Positions 24,701-32,292 of a stretch of 50,405 nt of DNA are shown piece by piece. The notes beneath the pieces were generated by a model. That model ran no database searches and had not been told where the DNA came from. It saw only the letters and a list, made by a program, of their open reading frames with translations. Origin of the DNA: Candidatus Saccharibacteria bacterium CG_4_10_14_0_2_um_filter_52_9 (lineage in GTDB: Bacteria > Actinomycetota > Acidimicrobiia > Acidimicrobiales > RAAP-2); the NCBI GenBank assembly GCA_903970515.1, contig CAJCJA010000017.1, forward strand, positions 1 through 50,405. Direction: 5' to 3'. Numbering within the stretch: position 1 is the first letter of the stretch; each line of letters begins with the position of its first letter. A program made the position numbers and the translations under genes.

Positions 24701-25120
24701 GTGAGTTCCTTGAATGAGATTCCGTGGAATGAATTGCGTGCACGCGCCGTACACGCGAGCACCACTTCCTACAGTCCCTATTCCAACGTCAGGGTGGGAG
24801 CAGCTGGTTACACGACCGACGGCCGCATCGTCGAGGGCGCCAACGTGGAGAACGCCAGTTATGGTCTGACGCTCTGCGCGGAGTGCTCGCTCGTGAGCGA
24901 TCTGATCCGCCAAGGTGGTGGTCGCCTCGCCGGGGTTGCCGTGGTGGCGGGTGACCACCAGCCCATCGCCCCTTGTGGTCGATGCCGCCAACTTCTCTTC
25001 GAACACGGCGGCAACGGGCTCTTGATCGACGCGGGCGAGGGACTCGACGCCAAACACCTTCACGAACTTCTCCCAGATGCCTTCGGGCCCGAGGACCTGG
25101 GAACTCGCAAGGATCGATGA
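24701..25120 (+). CDS. cdd: cytidine deaminase
   Basis: 139 residues, homotetrameric Zn type. It converts cytidine and deoxycytidine to uridine and deoxyuridine. SYSPYSNVRVGAAG is the substrate-binding start. VEGANVENASYGLTLCAECS carries the catalytic C-A-E with the first Zn cysteine. IAPCGRCRQLLFE gives the P-C-x-x-C Zn ligands. An upstream open frame runs from 24113 through the opposite-strand psuG and is spurious. GTG 24701 (MSSLNEIPWNELRARA) is set by the -10-like hexamer 6 nt before it. The stop overlaps the deoA start by ATGA. Confidence 0.92.
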   Translation: MSSLNEIPWNELRARAVHASTTSYSPYSNVRVGAAGYTTDGRIVEGANVENASYGLTLCAECSLVSDLIRQGGGRLAGVAVVAGDHQPIAPCGRCRQLLFEHGGNGLLIDAGEGLDAKHLHELLPDAFGPEDLGTRKDR

Positions 25121-26397
25121 GCACGTTCTCCGCCGTCGACGTCATTGGTGCCAAGCGAAACGGTGACGAGCTCAGCGATGAGGCGATTTCGTGGGTCCTG
25201 GGCGCGTATCAGCGCGGCGAGGTCGCCGAAGAGCAGATGTCCGCGTTGCTGATGGCGATCTACTTTCAAGGTCTGGGGGAAAGAGAACTAGGGACCTGGA
25301 CCGATCAAATGATCGCGTCGGGCGAGAGGCTCGATTTGCGCGGACTGTCACGCCCAACCGTCGACAAGCATTCGACCGGGGGCGTAGGCGACAAGATTTC
25401 CTTGATCCTCGCTCCCCTCGTCGCCGCGTGCGGAGCCGCGGTGCCACAACTCTCTGGACGCGGTCTCGGCCACACCGGAGGGACGCTCGACAAACTCGAG
25501 TCCATTCCGGGTTGGCGCGCCGCGCTCAGCAATGACGAGATCCGCGCACAACTCGAGTCAGTAGGTGCAGTGATCTGCGCGGCCGGGCAAGGACTGGCGC
25601 CCGTCGACCGACGACTGTACGCACTGCGTGACGTCACCAGCACGGTCGAGTCGATTCCACTCATCTCGTCGTCGATCATGTCAAAGAAAATCGCTGAGGG
25701 AACTCAGGCGCTCGTACTCGACGTCAAGGTCGGACGTGGCGCGTTCATCAAGACAATCGAGCGCGCGCAGGAATTGGCGACGACGATGGTGGGGCTCGGT
25801 ACGAACCACGGTGTCGCGACCGTCGCGCAACTTACGGCGATGAATCAGCCGCTCGGCGAAGCGGTGGGCAATGCGCTCGAAGTGATCGAATCAGTGCAGG
25901 TCTTGCAGGGTGGCGGCCCCCGAGACGTGCGAGAACTCACGTTGGCGCTCGCTACGACCATGCTCGAGCTCGTGGACATCGAGCAAGATCCCGCCACCAA
26001 GCTCGACGATGGTTCTGCCTACGAGGTCTACCGCGCGATGATCGAAGCTCAAGGCGGTGACGCGGACGTCGTGCTCGCCGCATCAAAGTTGCACGAAGTG
26101 ATTGAGGCGGACGACGAGGGAGTCGTCACGCGCGTCGATGCACTGCGCGTCGGCGTGTGCGCGTGGCGACTGGGCGCGGGTCGAGCGCGCAAGGAAGACG
26201 CCGTGAGTGCCGGCGCGGGCGTGATGTGTCGAGTACGAGAAGGCGATCACGTCGCGAAGGGACAGCCCCTCTTCGAGATCTACGCCGACGACGAGTCACA
26301 CCTGCGCCAAGGTCGCGAAACGATTCGCGACGCCTTCACTCTCAACGGCGAACCCAGTAACGTCATGCCTCTTCTGCTCGAGACGATCACATCGTAA
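25117..26397 (+). CDS. deoA: thymidine/pyrimidine-nucleoside phosphorylase
   Basis: 426 residues. It splits thymidine, deoxyuridine or uridine with phosphate to base and (deoxy)ribose 1-phosphate. The helical domain begins FSAVDVIGAKRNGDELSDEA. DKHSTGGVGDKISLILAPLV binds phosphate. SGRGLGHTGGTLDKLESIPG is the family signature. SIMSKKIAEGTQALVLDVKV holds the substrate-binding S and K. The C-terminal PYNP_C domain ends with GAGVMCRVREGDHVAKGQPL. An ATGA overlap couples it to cdd, so cytidine is deaminated and then phosphorolysed. Pdp (pyrimidine-wide) and DeoA types cannot be separated by eye. Confidence 0.92.
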   Translation: MSTFSAVDVIGAKRNGDELSDEAISWVLGAYQRGEVAEEQMSALLMAIYFQGLGERELGTWTDQMIASGERLDLRGLSRPTVDKHSTGGVGDKISLILAPLVAACGAAVPQLSGRGLGHTGGTLDKLESIPGWRAALSNDEIRAQLESVGAVICAAGQGLAPVDRRLYALRDVTSTVESIPLISSSIMSKKIAEGTQALVLDVKVGRGAFIKTIERAQELATTMVGLGTNHGVATVAQLTAMNQPLGEAVGNALEVIESVQVLQGGGPRDVRELTLALATTMLELVDIEQDPATKLDDGSAYEVYRAMIEAQGGDADVVLAASKLHEVIEADDEGVVTRVDALRVGVCAWRLGAGRARKEDAVSAGAGVMCRVREGDHVAKGQPLFEIYADDESHLRQGRETIRDAFTLNGEPSNVMPLLLETITS

Positions 26398-26414
26398 TTT
26401 CCACGCGCGACAAC

Positions 26415-26420
26415 TAGCCT
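26415..26420 (+). promoter_or_regulatory. -10-like hexamer TAGCCT of add
   Basis: TAGCCT lies 6 nt before ATG 26427. The intervening TGAGGC is too close to the ATG to serve as a ribosome-binding site. Confidence 0.5.
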
Positions 26421-26426
26421 TGAGGC

Positions 26427-27518
26427 ATGTCCGCGCCGGCACTCACGAGAGATGTGATCGTAGAAGCGCCCAAGGTGCTACTGCACGATCACCTCGACGG
26501 CGGACTTCGACCAGCGACCGTGCTCGAGCTGGCGAAGGACGTTGGTTACGGTGAACTGCCCACCGACGATCCCGCCCAACTTCGCGAGTGGTTCATTGCC
26601 GATGCGCCCGGGAGTGACCTCGTTCGCTACCTCGATGGCTTTCGCCACACCACCGCTCTCATGCAGACGAGAGACCAACTCGAGCGCGTGGCGAGCGAGA
26701 GCGCGCTGGACCTCGCGCGCGACGGTGTCGTCTACGCCGAGGTGCGTTTCGCGCCCGAACTTCACCTGCACCGTGGCCTCAAGCTCGACGAGGTGGTCGA
26801 ATCCGTGTTGGCCGGGTTCGCTCACGGGACTCGCCAGGCCGCTCTCGAAGGCAAAGTGATCATTGTGCGCGCCATCCTCTCGGCGATGCGCCAAGCCAAC
26901 GTGAGCGAGGAAATCGCCGCCCTCGCCGTTTCGTTCCGCGACCACGGCGTGTGCGGTTTTGACATCGCGGGGCCCGAGGACGGCTTTCCCCCGACCGAAC
27001 ACCTGCGAGCGTTCCATCTCATCCAACGCGAGAACTTCCACATGACGATCCACGCGGGCGAAGCATTCGGGTTGCCCTCCATATGGGAAGCGGTGCAGTT
27101 CTGCAATGCGGAGCGTCTCGGCCACGGGGTGCGAATCGTCGACGATATCAAGCACGTGGGCGACCACTACGAGCTAGGCCGCCTCGCCAATTACGTGCGC
27201 GACCGACGAATACCGCTGGAGGTGTGTCCGACCTCGAACGTCCACACGGGCGCGGCGAAGTCCATCGCGACCCACCCGATCGAGTTGCTGCGAGCGCTGC
27301 GCTTCCGCGTAACGCTCAATACGGATAACCGCTTGATGAGTGGCATCACCTTGTCGAGCGAATTCGAAATCTGCGCGAGTACGTTCAACTGGACCCTCGC
27401 CGACATGGAATGGCTCACGCTCAACGCCGCGAAGAGCGCGTTCTCTCCATTCGATCAGCGACTCGCCTTGATCAACACCATCATCAAACCTGGCTACGCC
27501 GCCCTTCGTTCGCCCTAG
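26427..27518 (+). CDS. add: adenosine deaminase
   Basis: 363 residues, Zn TIM-barrel amidohydrolase converting (deoxy)adenosine to (deoxy)inosine. VLLHDHLDGGLRPATVLELA supplies the H-x-H metal ligands. GFDIAGPEDGFP is the conserved substrate loop. MTIHAGEAFG provides a third His and the catalytic Glu follows. AERLGHGVRI and TLNTDNRLMSG carry the remaining His and Asp. The NTDNRLMS form is what I expect for actinobacterial enzymes. It makes inosine for the PunA encoded on the opposite strand just downstream. Its stop shares CTAG (27515-27518) with the convergent mutase gene. Confidence 0.94.
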   Translation: MSAPALTRDVIVEAPKVLLHDHLDGGLRPATVLELAKDVGYGELPTDDPAQLREWFIADAPGSDLVRYLDGFRHTTALMQTRDQLERVASESALDLARDGVVYAEVRFAPELHLHRGLKLDEVVESVLAGFAHGTRQAALEGKVIIVRAILSAMRQANVSEEIAALAVSFRDHGVCGFDIAGPEDGFPPTEHLRAFHLIQRENFHMTIHAGEAFGLPSIWEAVQFCNAERLGHGVRIVDDIKHVGDHYELGRLANYVRDRRIPLEVCPTSNVHTGAAKSIATHPIELLRALRFRVTLNTDNRLMSGITLSSEFEICASTFNWTLADMEWLTLNAAKSAFSPFDQRLALINTIIKPGYAALRSP

Positions 27519-29167
27519 AGAGCGAGCAATCCGTCGAGGTCGTTTCGAACGAGGTCCAACGTTCGCTGACATTGTTCTCGCAGTGGCGCGAGTTGCCTCG
27601 TCGCATCGGGCGGCGCCGTAATCTCCACGTAGGCCTTCAACTTCGCCTCCGTGCCCGAAGGCCGCACGACCACTCGGCCCCGCGACCCCAGTTCCAGCAC
27701 AACGCCGTCGGTGGGTGCGAGCCCCTCGTAACCCTTGGCGAGGTCCGCGACCGAACTCACCGCGACGCCTCCGAGCACTGCTGGTGGCGACGTGCGAAGA
27801 CGTTGCACCGCGTCGCGAATCGCGTCCAGCCCGTCGGGTCCCTCCGCGCGGAGGGACAATTGCGTGCCGGCGTGCACGCCAAAGGTCGTTTCGATCTCGT
27901 CAAGTCGGTCGAGTAGCGTGGCCCCGCGCTCAGCAAGATCGTGCGCTAAGCGAGCAATCGCGAGCGCCGCCGACATGCCGTCCTTATCGGCGACCAGAGG
28001 ATCGACCGCGAAACCGAGTGCTTCCTCGTAACCGAATCCCAGAGCGAGCGATCCGGCCGCGCGCGAGATCCACTTGAAACCCGTCAGGGTGACGACGAAG
28101 TGTACGTTGGCTGTCGCGGCCATCTTCTCGAGCATCGTCGACGAGACGATGCTCGTCGCGACGACGTTGTCGTGGGACATCGAAGGCAACAACGCCGACG
28201 CGAGCAACCAACCAATCTCGTCACCGCGCAATGTCCGCCAACGCTCGTGGTCCTTCACCGCGACGCCCAGGCGGTCGGCGTCCGGATCGTTCGCGATGAC
28301 GAGTGAGGATCCGGCGTCCTGCGCGGTTCGTATCGCGAGGTCGAGCGCCCCCGGTTCTTCGGGATTGGGAAACGCCAACGTGGGAAAGCGACCGTCGGGT
28401 TCGAACTGACTCGCCACGACCGTGACGCGAGAGAATCCTGCTTCTTCGAAGAGCTCGGTCATCAGCCGTCCCCCCACACCGTGCATCGGGGTATAGGTGA
28501 TCGCGAGTTCACTGCGTGCGACGCCGAATCGTGCGACGAAATGGTTCCGGTACGCGGCGATGGTGGCGTCATCGACGTAGTGGTGCAAGTCGCTCCGTCG
28601 ATCCTCAAGCAGCGGTGTGAGCGGCTCCGCCATCAAACCCTCGACGATGCCATCACTAGGCGGAATGATCTGTGACCCGCTGTGGTCGTAGAGTTTGTAG
28701 CCATTGTCGCGCGCGGGATTGTGACTCGCCGTGATCATGATGCCCGCGCCGAGTCCGAGAGCCTTGACGACGAAGGGTACGAGTGGCGTGGGCAACGGAG
28801 CCGGCAATTCAACGACGCGCACGCCCGCGCCAAGAAGCACCATCACGACTTCATCATTGAACTTCTCCGAGCCGCGCCGAGCGTCACGACCCACCACGAC
28901 GCCCGTCTCGCGCGCGACCCCGGTCGCGTCTAACCAACCCACCACTCCCTGCGTGGCGCGCCGTACGGTGTGGCGGTTCATGCCCGAGGGCCCCGGCATC
29001 TCAGGACCACGAAGCCCCGCGGTTCCGAACCGCAAGGGAGCGCCGAAGAGTCGTCGTAACTCTTCCTCGTTGTCGGCGTCAAGCAGGTCTTGGAGCGTCG
29101 CGCGGTCGCGTTGGTCGGGTTCCACCGCGATCCACGCCCTCACCGTGGCGTCCAATTCTTGGTTCAC
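27515..29167 (-). CDS. phospho-sugar mutase (alpha-D-phosphohexomutase, PGM2-like), probable phosphopentomutase
   Basis: 550 residues in four domains. FGTAGLRGPEMPG lies near residue 47. The phosphoserine loop is GIMITASHNPARDNGYKLYD. The metal loop is SLVIANDPDADRLGVAV, the sugar-binding loop is GFGYEEALGF, and the phosphate loop is RVVVRPSGTEAKLKAYVE. Such enzymes move phosphate between C1 and C6 of hexoses, or C1 and C5 of pentoses in the PGM2 branch. It is the last gene of the deoC operon, and no DeoB-type mutase is present. Conversion of (deoxy)ribose 1-phosphate to 5-phosphate is therefore the natural role (inference). GTG 29167 overlaps the punA stop (GTGA). Confidence 0.88.
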   Translation of the reverse strand: MNQELDATVRAWIAVEPDQRDRATLQDLLDADNEEELRRLFGAPLRFGTAGLRGPEMPGPSGMNRHTVRRATQGVVGWLDATGVARETGVVVGRDARRGSEKFNDEVVMVLLGAGVRVVELPAPLPTPLVPFVVKALGLGAGIMITASHNPARDNGYKLYDHSGSQIIPPSDGIVEGLMAEPLTPLLEDRRSDLHHYVDDATIAAYRNHFVARFGVARSELAITYTPMHGVGGRLMTELFEEAGFSRVTVVASQFEPDGRFPTLAFPNPEEPGALDLAIRTAQDAGSSLVIANDPDADRLGVAVKDHERWRTLRGDEIGWLLASALLPSMSHDNVVATSIVSSTMLEKMAATANVHFVVTLTGFKWISRAAGSLALGFGYEEALGFAVDPLVADKDGMSAALAIARLAHDLAERGATLLDRLDEIETTFGVHAGTQLSLRAEGPDGLDAIRDAVQRLRTSPPAVLGGVAVSSVADLAKGYEGLAPTDGVVLELGSRGRVVVRPSGTEAKLKAYVEITAPPDATRQLAPLREQCQRTLDLVRNDLDGLLAL

Positions 29168-29979
29168 AAGACGGGTACGACGCGTGCGAGCAACGCACCG
29201 AGTGAACTCGCGGCCTGTTGTCCGGCTTCGAGCACTTCGAGGTGATTGAGCGCGCCCGCAGCGACTCCGGCCGCGTAATTCGTGATCAAGCTGAGGCCCA
29301 GGACCTCGGCACCGAGGTGACGAGCGGCAATCGCTTCAAGGACCGTCGACATGCCGACGAGCGAAGCTCCCATCGTGCGAGCCATAGCGATTTCTGCGGG
29401 CGTTTCGTAGTGAGGGCCTCGAAAACCGGCGTAGACGCCCTCGGTGATGTCGGGCACCGTCGCGTTCACGAGCGCCCGAAGCCGCTTGCTGTAGAGGTCG
29501 CTGAGATCAACGAAACGAGCACCGTACCCTGCGGGCGGCGCGGCGCCTTCGAGAGGTGATGTCGACGTCAGATTGATGTGGTCACTGATCATGACGACGG
29601 TGCCCGGACCCTTCGCGGGATCGATGCCGCCGCAGGCGTTGGTCAACACGACCGACGTGGCGCCCGCCGCGATCACGGTGCGGACCGGATGGACGACTTG
29701 GTCGGGCGAGTTGCCCTCGTAGAGATGCACGCGCCCCGCCACCAGGGCAACGTTCTTATCGTTGACGCGCACGCTCAGTATCTGGCCGCTATGACCCGCT
29801 ACCGTCGGGGCGACGAATCCGCTCAGTGAACTCGACAGGATCTCGCTACTCGGTACGCCGAGCGCCGTCGCCCCTTCGCGCCATCCCGAACCGAGGATGA
29901 TCGCCACGTCGTAGCTACCGACGCCGGTCATTTCGCGAAGTTCGTCCGCTGCCCGGTGACTGAGTTCATAAGGATTCAT
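29164..29979 (-). CDS. punA: purine-nucleoside phosphorylase, trimeric type
   Basis: 271 residues. It splits inosine, guanosine and deoxy forms to base and (deoxy)ribose 1-phosphate. AIILGSGWREGATALG is the N-terminal phosphate loop. VALVAGRVHLYEG and LTNACGGIDPAKGPGTVVMI, followed by SDHIN, match PNP. FRGPHYETPAEIAMARTMGA binds phosphate and base. LSLITNYAAGV has the purine-contacting Asn. W replaces the usual L in LGSGLG. I start it at ATG 29979, 2 nt after the upstream stop; the longer frame to 30003 overlaps that gene. It sits between the short ALDH-like gene and the mutase. Confidence 0.9.
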   Translation of the reverse strand: MNPYELSHRAADELREMTGVGSYDVAIILGSGWREGATALGVPSSEILSSSLSGFVAPTVAGHSGQILSVRVNDKNVALVAGRVHLYEGNSPDQVVHPVRTVIAAGATSVVLTNACGGIDPAKGPGTVVMISDHINLTSTSPLEGAAPPAGYGARFVDLSDLYSKRLRALVNATVPDITEGVYAGFRGPHYETPAEIAMARTMGASLVGMSTVLEAIAARHLGAEVLGLSLITNYAAGVAAGALNHLEVLEAGQQAASSLGALLARVVPVL

Positions 29980-29981
29980 GT

Positions 29982-30836
29982 TCACTGTCCGATCGTGTGC
30001 CACACCGTCGAGGTCTCAACGAACGCGCGAATGCGTCGCAGCGCATCGTCGTCCACGTCCCTCAGGCGAAACACCCGCTTGATGGACCCCGCGGCGACCA
30101 CGTTGAGCTCGTCGACGTCTTCGGGCGCCACACCAGTGAGGTCGACGCCGTCGACGTCCTCGTGCGCGCACAGCACGGGCGCCAGCTCACTCGTGACGCC
30201 GGTGATGACGTTCAGCACGCCCGGAGGAAAGTCCGAGGTCGCGGTCATCTCGCCCAGCAACACGGCCGGCGTCGGTCGGCGTTCGCTCGCGAGCGCGACC
30301 ACCGTATTGCCCGCCGCAATGGGTGCCAACGCCGCGTCGACGAAGCCCTCGAAGGAGGAGTCCTGTGACGACACGATACCGATGACGCCGGAGGGCACCG
30401 GCAAGGAGAAATTGAAGAAGGGACCCGCGACGGGATTGGCGCCCCCTAGTACCTGAGTGATTTTGTCGGTCCAACCCGCGTACCAGATCATCGTGTCGAT
30501 CGTCCGACTCACGAGTCGATCAGCCACTTCGAGCTCGAGACCTTCGCAGAGCATCACGTGCTCGCGCAACTCAGCGCGCCGCGACTCGGCCATCTCGGCG
30601 AGACGATAAATGACTTGACCTCGGTTGTACGGCGTGGCGCCCCACCACTTTTGTTGGACGCCTCGCGCCGCAACGACCGCATCGCGGACATCTTTGCGTG
30701 AACCTTGGGCGACGTTGGCAAGGAATTCCCCCGTAGCGGTCTCGACCTTGTAACTACGACCGGACTCCGAACGTGGAAAGGCCCCATTGATCAAGAGCTT
30801 GTACGTCTTTCTCACGTCGAGACGTTCTTCAGACAT
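29982..30836 (-). CDS. short aldehyde-dehydrogenase-like protein without active-site residues (ALDH16 C-domain-like pseudoenzyme)
   Basis: 284 residues, colinear with the first part of an ALDH: KLLINGAFPRSESGRSYKVE, then AVVAARGVQQKWWGATPYNR and WYAGWTDKITQVLGGANPVA. The key sites are lost. IVSSQDSSFEGF stands where active ALDHs have PWNFPL (Asn gone). ALASERRP replaces LKPAE (Lys gone). LTGVAPEDVDEL replaces FTGSTEVG. The chain ends before ELGGK (Glu) and the catalytic Cys. It overlaps the full-length ALDH gene by 8 bp. Full ALDH plus degenerate short ALDH equals the two-domain plan of ALDH16 proteins, here as two genes. A structural or regulatory partner is likely (inference). Confidence 0.85.
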   Translation of the reverse strand: MSEERLDVRKTYKLLINGAFPRSESGRSYKVETATGEFLANVAQGSRKDVRDAVVAARGVQQKWWGATPYNRGQVIYRLAEMAESRRAELREHVMLCEGLELEVADRLVSRTIDTMIWYAGWTDKITQVLGGANPVAGPFFNFSLPVPSGVIGIVSSQDSSFEGFVDAALAPIAAGNTVVALASERRPTPAVLLGEMTATSDFPPGVLNVITGVTSELAPVLCAHEDVDGVDLTGVAPEDVDELNVVAAGSIKRVFRLRDVDDDALRRIRAFVETSTVWHTIGQ

Positions 30837-32292
30837 CGAGGTACCCCTCCAATCCGTGCCGCCCGCCTTCGCGCCCGAAACCCGATTCGCGCATGCCCCC
30901 GAAGGGGCTGGTGGGGTCGAAGCGGTTATAGGTGTTCGCCCAGATCACGCCCGCACGAAGTCGCTGCGCGACCCAGAGCGTGCGACTTCCCTTCTCGCTC
31001 CACACCCCGCACGCGAGTCCGTACTTCGTGTTGTTCGCCTTGACGACCGCTTCCTCGGGTGTTCGAAACGTGAGGACCGAGAGCACGGGCCCGAAGATCT
31101 CTTCTCGAGCGATGCGGTGCGACTGGGCGACGTCGGCGAAGATCGTCGGAGCGAACCAGTAGCCCTTCTCGGGTAGGACGCAACTGCTCGTGTAGCGCGT
31201 CGCTCCCTCGCGCTCTCCATACGCCGTCAACTCCTCGATGCGTGAAAGCTGTGCCGCGGAGTTGATCGCACCGATGTCGGTGTTCTTGTCCATCGGATCT
31301 CCGACGCGCAGTTGATCGACGCGACGGACCAATCGCCGCAACACCTCGTCGGCAATCGACTCTTGGACGAGTAGACGTGAACCGGCACAGCACACGTGAC
31401 CCTGATTGAAGAAGATACCGTCGATGATTCCCTCGATCATTTCGTCGATCGGCGCGTCCTCGAAGACGATGTTGGCACCCTTCCCCCCGAGCTCCAATGT
31501 CAAGTGCTTCTGGCTCGAGGCGGTGCGTTGTTGGATGAGTCGTCCGACTTCGGTGGAACCGGTAAAGGCGATCTTGTCGACGCCGTCATGTTCGACGAGC
31601 GCACTGCCACTCGCACCGTCACCCGTCACGATGTTGACGACGCCAGGGGGCAAGTCAGCTTGTTGCAGGATTTCTGCCAACGCCAAGGCGCTCAAGGACG
31701 TGCTCTCGGCGGGCTTGAGAACGCACGTGTTCCCGGCGGCGAGTGCCGGAGCGAGTTTCCACGCCGCCATGAGTAGCGGGAAGTTCCAAGGGATGATCTG
31801 TCCCGCGACCCCAAGTGGTCGTGGATTGACCCCAAATCCGGCGTAGTCGAGCTTGTCCGCCCAGCCCGCGTAGTAGAAGAAGTGTGCCGCGGCGAGGGGA
31901 ATATCGACGTCGCGTGACTCTCGTATGGGTTTGCCGTTGTCGAGAGTCTCGAGCACGGCCAACTCGCGAGAGCGTTCTTGGATGAGACGAGCGATGCGAA
32001 AGAGGTACTTCGCGCGCTCGGCGCCACTCGTCTTCGACCACACCGTGTCGTAGGCACGCCGAGCACTCCTGACCGCTCGATCGATGTCCGCCTCACTCGA
32101 CTGAGCGATTGTTGCGAGCAACTCCTCGTTCGCCGGATTCAACGTGACGAAGTGCTCGTGCGACGAGGGCTCAGTGAATTCGCCGTCGATGAAGAGTCCA
32201 TAGCTGGCGTGCAGATTCACGACACTGGTCGACTCCGGCGCAGGGTCGTAGGCGAATGCCCCGAGTTGTGAATTGGCGAGGCTCTCACCCAT
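30829..32292 (-). CDS. aldehyde dehydrogenase, full length
   Basis: 487 residues with all active-site elements. IIPWNFPLLMAAWKLAPALA gives Asn, and VLKPAE gives the cofactor Lys. FTGSTEVGRLIQ is the NAD loop. LTLELGGKGANIVF carries the general-base Glu and FNQGHVCCAGSRLLV the nucleophilic Cys. EEIFGPVLSVLTF and SPFGGMRESGFGREGG finish the fold. The Glu makes hydrolytic NAD(P)-dependent oxidation to an acid more likely than CoA acylation. Downstream of deoC, acetaldehyde is the natural substrate (inference). The start overlaps the deoC stop by one base (TGATG). The C-terminus overlaps the short ALDH-like gene by 8 bp. Confidence 0.92.
   Translation of the reverse strand: MGESLANSQLGAFAYDPAPESTSVVNLHASYGLFIDGEFTEPSSHEHFVTLNPANEELLATIAQSSEADIDRAVRSARRAYDTVWSKTSGAERAKYLFRIARLIQERSRELAVLETLDNGKPIRESRDVDIPLAAAHFFYYAGWADKLDYAGFGVNPRPLGVAGQIIPWNFPLLMAAWKLAPALAAGNTCVLKPAESTSLSALALAEILQQADLPPGVVNIVTGDGASGSALVEHDGVDKIAFTGSTEVGRLIQQRTASSQKHLTLELGGKGANIVFEDAPIDEMIEGIIDGIFFNQGHVCCAGSRLLVQESIADEVLRRLVRRVDQLRVGDPMDKNTDIGAINSAAQLSRIEELTAYGEREGATRYTSSCVLPEKGYWFAPTIFADVAQSHRIAREEIFGPVLSVLTFRTPEEAVVKANNTKYGLACGVWSEKGSRTLWVAQRLRAGVIWANTYNRFDPTSPFGGMRESGFGREGGRHGLEGYLDV

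Noticed and set aside
29982-30836. Frameshifted or nonsense-truncated full-length ALDH
   Set aside because: No ALDH C-terminal sequence (ELGGK, GxxC) follows in any frame; punA begins 2 nt later, and active-site motifs are already replaced in the retained part, so it is a distinct short protein.
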